Source: Micromonospora sp. MP36 (GTDB lineage: Bacteria > Actinomycetota > Actinomycetes > Mycobacteriales > Micromonosporaceae). From it: DNA of 64,000 nucleotides. The notes under the pieces are model-generated. The model searched no databases. It worked only from the letters and a program-made list of their open reading frames with translations, and was not told the origin of the DNA. This document shows, one piece after another, positions 25,603-33,840 of the stretch. The position numbers and the translations under genes are program-made. Position 1 is the first letter of the stretch. The number at the start of each line of letters is the position of its first letter. Where the stretch lies: positions 1-64,000 of the forward strand of contig NZ_VSFA01000012.1 of the NCBI RefSeq assembly GCF_008119785.1, written 5' to 3'.

Positions 25603-25935
25603 GTGCCCACGTACCAGTACGCCTGCACCGCGTGCGGCCACCAGCTCGAGGCGGTGCAGTCTTTCTCTGACGAGCCGCTGACCGAGTGCCCGGCGTGTGA
25701 GGGGCAGCTGCGCAAGCTCTTCAACTCGGTCGGCATCGTGTTCAAGGGCTCCGGCTTCTACCGCACCGACTCCCGCTCGTCCGGTTCCGACACCGCCACG
25801 AGCACCACGAACACGCCGGCGAAGTCCGAGTCGTCGTCCAGCGGCTCGTCGAGCACGTCCGGTTCGTCGAACGGCTCGACCAACTCGAGCAGCGGCTCGT
25901 CCACCAAGGCCCCGGCCGCCAGCACCTCCTCCTGA
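25603..25935 (+). CDS. ruc: FmdB-type zinc-ribbon redox-regulated chaperone (Ruc-like)
   Basis: This 110-residue protein starts with the FmdB zinc ribbon (MPTYQYACTACGH, then CPACEGQLRKLF; two CxxC pairs). After GSGFYRTDSR it continues as a Ser/Thr-rich disordered tail. The layout, the CIRCE element in front and the adjacent cyclo-ligase match M. tuberculosis Rv0991c (Ruc), a heat-induced, HrcA-controlled chaperone activated by cysteine oxidation. GTG 25603 follows GGAGGAGA. Chaperone activity is inferred from that homologue. A strong terminator follows the gene. Confidence 0.85.
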   Translation: MPTYQYACTACGHQLEAVQSFSDEPLTECPACEGQLRKLFNSVGIVFKGSGFYRTDSRSSGSDTATSTTNTPAKSESSSSGSSSTSGSSNGSTNSSSGSSTKAPAASTSS

Positions 25936-25948
25936 ACCAGACCTATAC

Positions 25949-25991
25949 GGCAGAGGGGTGGGCACCGCGAACGCGGGCCCACCCCTCTGCC
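25949..25991. terminator. Bidirectional terminator between ruc and the mycosin-like gene
   Basis: A perfect 15-bp stem (25949-25963 with 25977-25991, GGCAGAGGGGTGGGC and its complement) surrounds a 13-base loop. It sits between two convergent genes, 13 and 10 bases from their stops. Confidence 0.85.
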
Positions 25992-26001
25992 GTGCTGGTG
26001 A

Positions 26002-27225
26002 CTAGCGTGGCGCGGGGACCGGTGGCCCGCTGCGCGCCGCGGCCCGGCGGCCGGCGAGGAACAGAATCAGGCCGAGGGCCAGACCGAGCAGTCCGAGCCC
26101 GCCGCCGATGCCGCCGACGACCAGGTACGACGTGTCCCACGGCTGCCCGATACGCAGTGGGGTGCCGTCGTCGCCGGGGCCGAAGTGGCCGCCCACGCCC
26201 TCCTTGCCGACCGGCAGGGCAGCGCTGCCGGGCTTGAGGCGGGCGGCCGCCTTGAGCGCGGCTTCGGCGTCGACCACGCCGTACCCGGTCTGCGGGTTGT
26301 GCCCCTTGCGGTAGGTCGAGGCGGTCTGCTCGAGAAGCTGTTCGACCTGGCGCGGCGACAGATCGGGATACTTCGCCACGATCAGTGCCGCAACGCCCGC
26401 GGCGAGCGCAGTGGCCGACGAGGTGCCCTGGACCTTCTTGCGCCCGCCGTCGATATTGGCGGAGTAGATCTCCACCCCGGGCGTGACGACGTCGACGTAG
26501 TTGTGGACCTGGGAGAACTCCGCGCGCGTGCCCCGTGGGGTGGCCGCGCCGACGGCGATCACCCCCGGGTACGCCGCCGGGTAGGACAACTCGTTGAGCT
26601 CGTCACCCGCGTTGCCGGCGCCGGCGACCACCACCACGCCCTTCGACAGGGCGTACGCGATCGCCTCGGCTTCGCGGTGAACGTAGGCCCCGAGAGATGT
26701 CTCACTGCCGAGCGACAAGGAGATCACCTGCACGCCCTGGTCGGCTGCGGCACGGATCGCCCGCTCCACCGCCACCCCTTCGCGCGCCTCCTGCTCCGGG
26801 TTCTCGCCGTAGTACTCGATCCCCTCCAGCCAGGTCTTGTAGTCCGGATCCTCCCGGTCGCGGATGGCGCGGAAGCCCAGCACCTTGGCGGCCGGTGCCA
26901 CATCCAGCACGCTGGATGCCATGGAGGTGCCGTGGCGGCCGTACCACGACTCCTTCTGGTCCGTTTCGGCGAGGAAGTCGATGCCCTCCGTGGCTCGGCC
27001 GCGCAGCGCCTTGTGATCCGTGCGGATCCCCGTGTCGATGACGGCGACCGTGACCCCTTCGCCCTTGCTGATCTTGTGCGCGGCCGATACGGAGAGCACC
27101 GCCAGTTCCCACCCGTTCGGCGCCGCGAGGGCCGGGCTCGGAGCGACGGCGACGACGCCGGCGGTCGCGGCGAGCACGGCCGGGACGGCGACCAACTGGC
27201 ATACCCGTGACGAAAGCTTGCTCAC
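26002..27225 (-). CDS. Mycosin-like S8 serine protease (type VII secretion-associated type)
   Basis: This 407-residue protease has a signal peptide (about 8-35, ending SPALAAP) and a subtilisin core with the triad Asp (VAVIDTGI), His (YGRHGTSMAS) and Ser (GTSSATALAAG). The oxyanion Asn is in AGAGNAG, and the C-terminal membrane helix is at about 370-395. This is the mycosin (MycP) architecture, outside the membrane but anchored. GTG 27225 overlaps the upstream gene's stop by four bases. No ESX core gene is in the window, so a link to type VII secretion is from family naming only; it could be a stand-alone cell-surface protease. Confidence 0.88.
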   Translation of the reverse strand: MSKLSSRVCQLVAVPAVLAATAGVVAVAPSPALAAPNGWELAVLSVSAAHKISKGEGVTVAVIDTGIRTDHKALRGRATEGIDFLAETDQKESWYGRHGTSMASSVLDVAPAAKVLGFRAIRDREDPDYKTWLEGIEYYGENPEQEAREGVAVERAIRAAADQGVQVISLSLGSETSLGAYVHREAEAIAYALSKGVVVVAGAGNAGDELNELSYPAAYPGVIAVGAATPRGTRAEFSQVHNYVDVVTPGVEIYSANIDGGRKKVQGTSSATALAAGVAALIVAKYPDLSPRQVEQLLEQTASTYRKGHNPQTGYGVVDAEAALKAAARLKPGSAALPVGKEGVGGHFGPGDDGTPLRIGQPWDTSYLVVGGIGGGLGLLGLALGLILFLAGRRAAARSGPPVPAPR

Positions 27226-28073
27226 TGACCCCGCCCCATGATCGTGCTGTCCAGCTCGTGGGCGAACCCTCGCAGCAGAATGTCGGACGTGTTCGAATAG
27301 CCTTGCGTCTCTTCCTCGCCGTCCAGCCGCCACTCCCCCGGCAGGACCCCGATGTCCCGGGTGCCGTCGGCCGGGCCGACCGAGATCGCCGCCACGTAGG
27401 GCAGATCACCCCCGACCCCGCTCGCGCCGCCGGCGAGGGCCCGCTCCTTGACCCACTTCGCGGCGAGCGTGCCGGGAACCGCTACGGGAAAGACCAGCGG
27501 TCCGGGGTCTTTGGCCCAGGAGAACTCCTCAGCGACGGCCTCGGCCTCGCCGGAGGAATCGAGCACGACGAGCGCGATGGTCGCCGCTACATCCCCGCCG
27601 ATGTGCACGTACGTCGCACGCAGTGCCGTCTTGCAGCCCTTCGCCGCGACGGCTTTCGCGAAATCCTTCCGAAGCGCCTCGTTGCAGGACGCCTCCTTGG
27701 CGATCCCCTGTCGCGACCACGCGCGGGTCTCCTCGTCGCCACGTGGCCAGCCGAGGTAGTCGGGGAAGATCTGGTCGGCCTTCAGGTTGTGCCAGGCCAC
27801 CGGGGCGAAGGCATCGTTCGAGACCTGGATCTGGTGGTTCTTGTAGGCCTGCAGGACGACGACACCGCCGAGCAGCAGGGGAAAGATACTGAGCGCCGCG
27901 AACACGATGCCGAAGACCTTGCGCTTCGTCCCCTTCCGCTTGACCGGCGGCGCCGGCAGGCGACCGGGCGGCATCCCGTACGGGGACGCTCCTGCCGGTG
28001 ACGGTGGCATCGCGGGATAACCCGGTGGGGGCGGCGGCCCCGGAAACGACTGGGGTGGCTGAGGGTATGACAA
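27222..28073 (-). CDS. Pro-rich single-pass membrane protein coupled to the protease
   Basis: This 283-residue protein has a Pro/Gly-rich cytoplasmic N-terminus (QPPQSFPGPPPPPGYP), a membrane helix (about 55-75, GIVFAALSIFPLLLGGVVVL) and an exported domain of about 200 residues with a Cys pair (ASCNEALR, KGCKTALR). I do not recognise the outer domain. TTG 28073 follows AGGAAGGA. Its four-base overlap with the protease gene suggests the two proteins work together, perhaps as substrate, regulator or partner of the protease. Confidence 0.8.
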   Translation of the reverse strand: MSYPQPPQSFPGPPPPPGYPAMPPSPAGASPYGMPPGRLPAPPVKRKGTKRKVFGIVFAALSIFPLLLGGVVVLQAYKNHQIQVSNDAFAPVAWHNLKADQIFPDYLGWPRGDEETRAWSRQGIAKEASCNEALRKDFAKAVAAKGCKTALRATYVHIGGDVAATIALVVLDSSGEAEAVAEEFSWAKDPGPLVFPVAVPGTLAAKWVKERALAGGASGVGGDLPYVAAISVGPADGTRDIGVLPGEWRLDGEEETQGYSNTSDILLRGFAHELDSTIMGRGQ

Positions 28074-28433
28074 CGCGGTCCTTCCTGCACCGCCCGGCGT
28101 ACGCCGGGCGCCCGGCCGGCTAGCTCAACCTGACACCTGGCGCGGGCGTTTGGGCAAGATCATGGCAAGCGCCGATTTCCCGTTTCGTCCGGCCCGCCCC
28201 GCTGTCGCAGACCCTGGGAACGCCCCGCACCGGCCGACCGGCTCAGACCCACCGCCGAGCAGCACGCCCCGCTGCCCATCCGTGATCAGCAGCTACCACG
28301 GGCCGGCGGCGGCCGGAGGTTGTCCACAGGCGGGCGGGTTTTCCACAGGGCGGCCTGCCGGGACAGCGCCACTTCACCCCGGATTCCTAGCCTGCTACCC
28401 GTCTGAGCGGATGTCGGGGCGGGAGGGACGCGG
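28074..28433. other. Divergent intergenic region without a gene
   Basis: This 360-base stretch separates the minus-strand protease operon from the plus-strand SAF-like gene. The open frame through it has no start context or coding bias. The repeated CCGGCCG-type palindromes look like ordinary GC-rich noise. Promoters for both directions must lie here, but I cannot point to confident boxes. Confidence 0.4.
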
Positions 28434-28928
28434 GTGGCGGGCGAGGGATCACTGCAGCCGGTGCGCTGGCGCGGGCTGCCGCGCGGCGGGACCCTGCTCC
28501 GGGTGGCGGTGGTCGCCGTGCTGCTCGGCCTGGCCGCCGCCGTCCTCCAGACACCCGCCGGCTGTCCGCCGAGCACGGCCCCGGCCGGCCCCACCCCGGC
28601 CACGAGTCCGGCGAGCCCTGGCCCCGGGCAGTCGACCGCCGCGCTGCCCCTGCCCAGCGGCTCGGTCGGCGTGCCGGTCCGGCTGGCCGAGCCGGCCGCG
28701 CTCGCCGTGCTCCGCCCGGGCGCCCGGGTCGACCTGCTGGTCGTACCGGCCGGTGCGGCCGGCAAGGAGGCGAGACTGCTCGCGCCGCGGGCGCTGGTGC
28801 TCGACGTGGTCGGCGGCGGGGCGGTCGACGGCTCCTCCGCGCTCTACCTGGCGCTCCGGCCCGAGCAGGCGCAGCAGGCCGTCGGCGTGCCCGAGGGCAG
28901 CCGCTTCGCGGTGGTGGTACGCGGATGA
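28434..28928 (+). CDS. SAF-like / CpaB-related exported protein
   Basis: This protein of 164 residues has one membrane helix (about 22-42) and a Pro/Thr/Ser linker. The C-terminal domain (SVGVPVRLAEPAALAVLRPG, VDLLVVPA, LYLALRPEQAQQAVGVPEG) resembles the SAF/RcpC-CpaB domain of Flp pilus assembly proteins. GTG 28434 has GGGAGGGA upstream. No other pilus gene is nearby. The role could be in a distant Tad pilus or in cell-wall interaction; the family call is moderate. Confidence 0.75.
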   Translation: MAGEGSLQPVRWRGLPRGGTLLRVAVVAVLLGLAAAVLQTPAGCPPSTAPAGPTPATSPASPGPGQSTAALPLPSGSVGVPVRLAEPAALAVLRPGARVDLLVVPAGAAGKEARLLAPRALVLDVVGGGAVDGSSALYLALRPEQAQQAVGVPEGSRFAVVVRG

Positions 28929-28967
28929 CCGGCAGCAGTCACGCCAGATGACGCGACCCGTGGGCGG

Positions 28968-29147
28968 TCAGCCCCAGTGTGGCGGGCGCTCGGCGAGCAG
29001 CCAGTCGTCGTTGTTGCCGCTGGGTCGTTCACCCCAGCCATGGTCCGTGTCGTCGCTGGTCTGCTCGGGCAGCACCGCGAAGTCGTCGCTGAGGTCGACC
29101 ACGCGGTCGTCGTCGCCGCGTGCGCCACGCATCCCGGGATCGTCCAC
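28968..29147 (-). CDS. Small acidic conserved protein
   Basis: This 59-residue protein is rich in Asp/Glu/Trp (VVDLSDDFAVLPEQTSDDTD, WLLAERPPHW). Proteins with this acidic PEQTxDDTD...RPPHW pattern recur in Actinobacteria. GTG 29147 is preceded by a TATCCT -10 box ending 8 bases upstream, so it is probably leaderless; ATG 29132 is the alternative. It is convergent with the SAF-like gene and divergent from the Gly/Pro-rich membrane protein. The antisense and longer frames here lack such a pattern. Function unknown. Confidence 0.65.
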   Translation of the reverse strand: MDDPGMRGARGDDDRVVDLSDDFAVLPEQTSDDTDHGWGERPSGNNDDWLLAERPPHWG

Positions 29148-29265
29148 GAGAGGCAAGGATACCGGCGAACGGCACCAGCTCGACCAGCCCGCGTGCCGGC
29201 TCGGCGTGGCTCGCCCGTCGCGTCCGGCGGGCCGTGCGGCCGGGGCGTTGGTAGCGTCGGACGGC

Positions 29266-29895
29266 GTGACGACGTCGAGCGATGGCAGCCCCGAGGACGA
29301 GTTCTGGCGACGCCCGACGCCGGACCAGGCGACCGGCCACGTCAACGGCGGCGGGCGGGCGGCCGAGGTAGTCGCCGCCGCAGCCGAGTCCGGCGGTCCG
29401 GCGTCGAGTTCCGGGCAGCCCGCCGCGGCCGACCCGTCCGAGTCCGGCAGTCCCCGGGCCGACGCATCGCCCGATTCCCGGTCCGGCATGAGCCAGGCCG
29501 ACCGTTACTGGTCCGGCGCGTCGGAGAGTCCGTGGGCCCGGCCGGAGCCGACCAGCGCGCCCGGAGCCGGCCCGGGACCGGCCGACAGCAGCGGCCAGCC
29601 CGGCGCGGGCGGCTGGCCGGGCGCAGGCGGCCAGCCCGGTGCGGGCGGCTGGGCGGCGAGCAACGCGGCGGCCAGCGGCTACCCGGGGCCGCCGCCGACC
29701 ACCCCACCCCCGCCCGGCTGGCGACCTCCGGTGCACGTGCAGCCCGCGCCGCCCCGGCGGTTGCCTCCCCAGGACATGGCCGCCATGGACCAGGCGGAGC
29801 AGCAGGCCCAGCGACTCACCTACGGCATCGGGGCGGTCGCCGGGGTGGTGCTGGTGATCCTGACGTGCCTGCTCTGCTCGCGGGTGATCTTCTGA
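29266..29895 (+). CDS. Gly/Pro/Ser-rich single-pass membrane protein
   Basis: This 209-residue protein is low-complexity for most of its length, with tandem GAGGWP/GAGGQP/GAGGWA repeats and Pro runs. It ends in one membrane helix (GIGAVAGVVLVILTCLLCSRVIF), giving a C-tail-anchored layout. GTG 29266 follows a TAGCGT -10 box (29252-29257) by 8 bases, so it is probably leaderless. The long frame from 28150 is an artefact of high GC. No enzymatic domain is visible. Confidence 0.7.
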   Translation: MTTSSDGSPEDEFWRRPTPDQATGHVNGGGRAAEVVAAAAESGGPASSSGQPAAADPSESGSPRADASPDSRSGMSQADRYWSGASESPWARPEPTSAPGAGPGPADSSGQPGAGGWPGAGGQPGAGGWAASNAAASGYPGPPPTTPPPPGWRPPVHVQPAPPRRLPPQDMAAMDQAEQQAQRLTYGIGAVAGVVLVILTCLLCSRVIF

Positions 29896-29910
29896 GCCGG
29901 CCGTCCGGTG

Positions 29911-30393
29911 TCAGACCTGACCGCTCCACACCAGCTGGGCACCGCTGTCGCCGGTCAGGTAGACGTACACCAGCGCGAACACGGCGAGGACGACCACCAC
30001 GCCGGTGAGGACGGGGGCCAGCCACCGGGGCAGGCTGCGGGCCCGAGGGTAGCCACCGGTCACCAGCAGGAGCAGGAGCGCCGCCACGGCCAGTCCGAGG
30101 ACGAACCAGAGCAGGTTGTCGCCGTACTCGGAGTGCTGGTGGATCTTGTCGAGAAACTCGCCGCCGGCGCCCCTCTCCCGCTGGACCTCCTCGAACGCCT
30201 CGCCTGATTCGGTGGCCAGCCAGGTCGCGATCGGGGTCACCACGGCGAGCACGGCGACCGCCCAGCCGAAGCGGGACCGCCACCGTGGCAGCAGCCCGTA
30301 GGCGGAGGCCAGCAGCGCCAGCAGCGGTACGAACACCACGACGGCGTGCACGATCAGGACGTGGCCCGGTAGACCGTTGATTTCCTTGAACAC
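29911..30393 (-). CDS. DUF2231 membrane protein
   Basis: This 160-residue protein has four membrane helices and the DUF2231 N-terminal motif NGLPGHVLIVHAVVVFVPLL with a conserved His. Related proteins are often predicted to bind heme, but this is unproven. GTG 30393 is preferred over GTG 30399 because GGAGG then lies 5 bases upstream rather than 1. It converges with the Gly/Pro-rich membrane protein gene and is divergent from the FurA-like regulator. Confidence 0.82.
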   Translation of the reverse strand: MFKEINGLPGHVLIVHAVVVFVPLLALLASAYGLLPRWRSRFGWAVAVLAVVTPIATWLATESGEAFEEVQRERGAGGEFLDKIHQHSEYGDNLLWFVLGLAVAALLLLLVTGGYPRARSLPRWLAPVLTGVVVVLAVFALVYVYLTGDSGAQLVWSGQV

Positions 30394-30562
30394 CGACACC
30401 TCCGGCAGTGGATGCGCCTTCCGCGGCAGTCAGGGTACGTCGATGGCAGGCGCACGACGCAGCTGACGAACCAGTACCACGCGCAACATGTCCCGCCGGT
30501 TCAGTCCGCCCCGGCCACGCCCCGCCCGGCCTGTGGTCGGGGCCACCCTTACCAGGCGTCAC

Positions 30563-30591
30563 TTGTCGGTCAACGGCGCCCGTGCTGTCAT
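30563..30591 (+). promoter_or_regulatory. Promoter of the Fur-family gene
   Basis: TTGTCG (30563-30568), a 17-base spacer, then TGTCAT (30586-30591), followed after 6 bases by ATG 30598. This implies a leaderless transcript. No clear Fur box was recognised, so autoregulation remains open. Confidence 0.5.
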
Positions 30592-30597
30592 TGCTGC

Positions 30598-31026
30598 ATG
30601 TCAAGCGGCGAGGAACTGCTCCGGTCGAAGGGCCTGCGGGTCACCCGACCGCGGCTCGCCGTGCTGGACGTGCTCGCCGCCGGCGGCCACCTGGAGGTCG
30701 ACGAGATCACCCGTCGCGTCCGTGAGCGCCTCGACTCGGTCTCCACCCAAGCGGTGTACGACGTGCTCGGCGCGCTCTCCCGAGCCGGGCTCTCCCGCCG
30801 CATCGAGCCGGCCGGCAGCCCCGCCCGGTACGAGGCGCGGGCCGGGGACAACCACCACCACGTCGTGTGCCGGGGCTGCGGTGAGATCGCCGACGTCGAC
30901 TGCGCGACCGGCGACGCGCCCTGCCTGGACCCGAACACCGCGCACGGCTTCGAGGTCGACGAGGCGGAAGTGACCTTCTGGGGTCTCTGCCCCGCCTGCC
31001 AAACCCGCCGCTCCGCCGACGACTGA
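30598..31026 (+). CDS. Fur-family transcriptional regulator (FurA/CatR-like)
   Basis: This 142-residue protein has a winged helix (about 10-75; LRVTRPRLAVLDVL, VSTQAVYDVLGAL) and a dimerisation/metal domain. That domain carries HHHVVCRGCGE and FWGLCPAC, whose Cys pairs bind structural zinc. The ending GFEVDEAEVTFWGLCPAC is characteristic of the FurA/CatR branch that controls catalase-peroxidase, but no katG is adjacent here. It is the only Fur-type regulator in the window. Its downstream neighbour is an MpaB-type oxygenase. Confidence 0.9.
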   Translation: MSSGEELLRSKGLRVTRPRLAVLDVLAAGGHLEVDEITRRVRERLDSVSTQAVYDVLGALSRAGLSRRIEPAGSPARYEARAGDNHHHVVCRGCGEIADVDCATGDAPCLDPNTAHGFEVDEAEVTFWGLCPACQTRRSADD

Positions 31027-31148
31027 CTGCTCGGCGAAGTCGGGGACGCCGGCCCGTCGCCTCGGCGCGCCACGCCACGCCCGACCAGCCCGCCGGCGGC
31101 TGCCATCAGGGCACGCGAGGGCGGCCGGAGGCGTGGCACTCTTGGGCC

Positions 31149-32003
31149 GTGGACTCGGATGACCTCGGCCTCTTCGGTCCCGGATCGGTCACGTGGAAGG
31201 TGCACGAGGAGCCGGTCCTGATCGTCGCCGGCCTCCGCTCGCTCTACCTCCAGGCGCTGCACCCCAGGGCGATGGCCGGGGTCGCCCAGAACAGCAACTA
31301 CCGCACCGACGCGTGGGGCCGGCTGGTGCGGACCGCCACCTACGTGGCGACGACGGTCTACGGCACCACGGCCCAGGCGGAAGCCGCCGGCCGCCGGCTG
31401 CGTACGCTGCACGCCCGGATGCGGGCCACCGACCCGGTGACCGGGGAGGAGTTCCGGATCGACGACCCGGAGCTGCTGCGCTGGGTGCACGTCGCCGAGG
31501 TCGAGTCCTTCGTGAGCACCGCCCGCCGGGCCGGGCTCGCCCTGACCGACGCCGAGATCGACGGCTACTACACCGAGCAGCGCCGGGCGGCGGCCCTGGT
31601 CGGGCTGGACCCGGCCGACGTGCCGGGCACCGCCGCCGAGGTGGCCGACTACTACCGGCGCATCCGTGCTGACCTGCGGATGACCAAGGAGGCGGCGGAG
31701 ACCGCCCTCTTCCTGACCGCCCCGCCGATCCCGTGGAAGCTCAGCCTGCCGGTGAAGCTCGGCCTGCACCTCGGCCCGCCGCGCTGGGCGTACCTGGGGA
31801 TCGCCGGCACCGCGCTGGCGCTGCTGCCGGCGTGGGCCCGGCGGCTGTACGGCGGCCTGGGCCTACCCACCACCGCGCTCTCCGCGGACCTCAGCGTCCG
31901 GGCACTGCGGCTCGCCCTGACGGCGGTGCCGCGCCGCTACCGGGAGGGGCCGTTGCAGCAGGCCGCGAAGGAGCGCGCCGCCCGTCTCGGCATCGCCGCC
32001 TAG
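31149..32003 (+). CDS. DUF2236 / MpaB-like oxygenase family protein
   Basis: This 284-residue protein has the family motifs FGPGSVTWKVHEEPVLIVAG, LQALHPRAMAGV (conserved His), NYRTDAWGRLVRT and the histidine segment LRWVHVAEVESF. Members of this group include rubber oxygenase and MpaB and bind heme b; substrates in Actinobacteria are unknown. GTG 31149 places the motif near the N-terminus. It is 122 bases after the FurA-like gene, which may control it. Confidence 0.88.
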   Translation: MDSDDLGLFGPGSVTWKVHEEPVLIVAGLRSLYLQALHPRAMAGVAQNSNYRTDAWGRLVRTATYVATTVYGTTAQAEAAGRRLRTLHARMRATDPVTGEEFRIDDPELLRWVHVAEVESFVSTARRAGLALTDAEIDGYYTEQRRAAALVGLDPADVPGTAAEVADYYRRIRADLRMTKEAAETALFLTAPPIPWKLSLPVKLGLHLGPPRWAYLGIAGTALALLPAWARRLYGGLGLPTTALSADLSVRALRLALTAVPRRYREGPLQQAAKERAARLGIAA

Positions 32004-32179
32004 ACCGCTGGTCCGGCTGCGGCGAACCGCGCCATCCGGCCGCCCGGACAGCCCCGGATACCGCGTCCCGCAGCCCTGGCCGGGGCACCCACCCAAACCG
32101 ACGTGCCCGGATCTTGGCAGATCGAAGTGCGTGCCACCGGCGACGCGGGGGGTTGGCCCAGGAACCGGGCGAGAAGGAG

Positions 32180-33115
32180 TCAGCCCAGGTCGGAGGCGGG
32201 TTCGGCGGGCCGGTCCATGGCCGCCCACGGGTCCTTGCCGGGGGTCTGCGCACCCGCCGGGCAGCTGCGCCGGTAGTCGCACCAGCCGCAGCGCGGCCCC
32301 GGGGTGGCCGGGAATTCCTCGTCCGGGTCGGCGCCGTCGGCGACCGCCCGCTCGGCGGCCACGATGTCCCGGGCGGTCTCCTCGGCCCGGGTCAGCTGCC
32401 GCTGCAGCGACTCGGTCGTGTGCTCGTGCGCGGCGACCGTGCCGGTGGGCAGGTGGTGCAGCTCGACCCGGCGGCACGGCCGGCGGAACACCCGCTCGGC
32501 CGCGTACGCATAGAGGGCCAGGGCCTGCGAGCCGCGGGCGTCGTCGGCGTCCAGCCCGGCGCGGCCGGTCTTGTAGTCGACGATGACCAGCTCGGGCCGC
32601 CCGTCGGGGCCCCGGCGGGAGTCGATCCGGTCGGCGCGGCCGTTCAGGGCGAGCACCGCGGTCTTCACGGCGACGACCCGCTCCACCCCGACCGGCTCGT
32701 CGGCCGGGTCGAGGCCGGCGACGTACGACTCCAGCCAGGCCAGCGCCCGGCGGAAGGCGTCCCGCTCCTGCTCCTCGTCGCGGTAGCCCTCGCGCACCCA
32801 GGTGCCCTTGAGCAGGGTGGCCAGCACCTCGGGGCGGCGACGGTCCGGCGCGAGCGCGTACCAGTTCTTCAGAGCGGTGTGGACGCTGGCGCCCAGCGAG
32901 TTGTGCGCCCACGGCGGACCCTTGGGCGGCGCGGGCCGGTCGACGTACGCGTAGCGGTAGCGCCGGGGGCAGTCCACATACGCCCCGAGCTTGCTGGGGG
33001 TGCAGACGAAGAGGCGTTCCGGCATGCCCTCGAAGCCGAGCTGCTCGGCCTGCTCGGCGCGAGGTCGGGGCGGGCGGCCACCGGTCGGTCGTCCGGTCGG
33101 GGAGGGTCGTCGCAC
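32180..33115 (-). CDS. RecB-family PD-(D/E)XK exonuclease with iron-sulfur cluster
   Basis: This 311-residue protein has the catalytic core NGRADRID...LVIVDYKTG and a Q-rich motif after it (GSQALALYAYA). Four cysteines, one in VDCPRRYRY near the N-terminus and three in CGWCDYRRSC near the C-terminus, form the AddB/Cas4-type 4Fe-4S set. This stand-alone RecB-like nuclease is widespread in Actinobacteria and presumably acts in DNA repair. No cas genes or CRISPR repeats are near, so it is not a Cas4. The start at GTG 33115 may be several residues early. Confidence 0.88.
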   Translation of the reverse strand: MRRPSPTGRPTGGRPPRPRAEQAEQLGFEGMPERLFVCTPSKLGAYVDCPRRYRYAYVDRPAPPKGPPWAHNSLGASVHTALKNWYALAPDRRRPEVLATLLKGTWVREGYRDEEQERDAFRRALAWLESYVAGLDPADEPVGVERVVAVKTAVLALNGRADRIDSRRGPDGRPELVIVDYKTGRAGLDADDARGSQALALYAYAAERVFRRPCRRVELHHLPTGTVAAHEHTTESLQRQLTRAEETARDIVAAERAVADGADPDEEFPATPGPRCGWCDYRRSCPAGAQTPGKDPWAAMDRPAEPASDLG

Positions 33116-33194
33116 GCCTGCGATCCTGCCACCCCGGTACGACAGCCCGCCGCCCGCGGGCCGACGACGCGGCCGGCAGCGAGGCGCCGGCGGG

Positions 33195-33809
33195 TCAGCG
33201 CATGGTGATGAAGTGGGTCACGAATGCGGCGATCGCGTCGGCGATGAGCTGCACCGCGATGGCGGCCAGCAGCAGGCCGGCGATCCGGGTGAGCACCTCG
33301 ATGCCGCCGGGCCGCAGGATCTTGACGATCACGCCGGAGAAGCGCAGCGCCAGCCAGACCGTGACCATCACCGCGACGATCGCGAGGGCGATCGCGAGGT
33401 AGTCGGTGGGCCCGCCGGCCCGCTGCACGAAGAGCATGGTGGCGACGATGGCGCCCGGCCCGGCCAGCAGCGGGGTGCCCAGCGGCACCAGGGCGATGTT
33501 GGACGTGGTCGGCTGGCTCGGGTCGTCGGCCTTGCCGGTCAGCAGCTCCAACGCGACCAGCACCAGCAGCAGCCCGCCGGCGGCCTGCAACGCCGGCAGG
33601 GACACGTGCAGGTAGGCCAGGAGCGTCTGCCCGGCCACGGCGAACACCACGATCACCCCGAGCGCCAGCGCCACGGCCTGCCAGGCGGCCCGGTTCCGGT
33701 CCCGGGCGGGGAGCGGGCCGGTGAGCGCCAGGAAGATCGGCAACATGCCGGGCGGGTCGACGATCACCAGCAGGGTCACGAAGACCTCGCCGAAGAGCTT
33801 GAGATCCAC
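33195..33809 (-). CDS. MarC-family integral membrane protein
   Basis: This 204-residue protein has six membrane helices and the MarC motifs VTLLVIVDPPGMLPIFLAL and LGTPLLAGPGAI. MarC proteins were once thought to give multidrug resistance, but their function is not established. GTG 33809 starts directly before the first helix. It lies between the RecB-like nuclease and the PHP phosphatase on the same strand. Confidence 0.92.
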   Translation of the reverse strand: MDLKLFGEVFVTLLVIVDPPGMLPIFLALTGPLPARDRNRAAWQAVALALGVIVVFAVAGQTLLAYLHVSLPALQAAGGLLLVLVALELLTGKADDPSQPTTSNIALVPLGTPLLAGPGAIVATMLFVQRAGGPTDYLAIALAIVAVMVTVWLALRFSGVIVKILRPGGIEVLTRIAGLLLAAIAVQLIADAIAAFVTHFITMR

Positions 33810-33840
33810 CCGGACACGGTAGCCGCGCCGTCCGGAGGCT

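Noticed and set aside
26002..27225. Evidence of a full type VII (ESX) secretion locus
   Set aside because: Only a mycosin-like protease and an unknown membrane partner are present; no EccB/C/D/E or WXG100 gene in the window.
32180..33115. Cas4-like nuclease suggesting a CRISPR locus
   Set aside because: No repeat array or other cas gene in the window; the RecB-like stand-alone family explains the protein.
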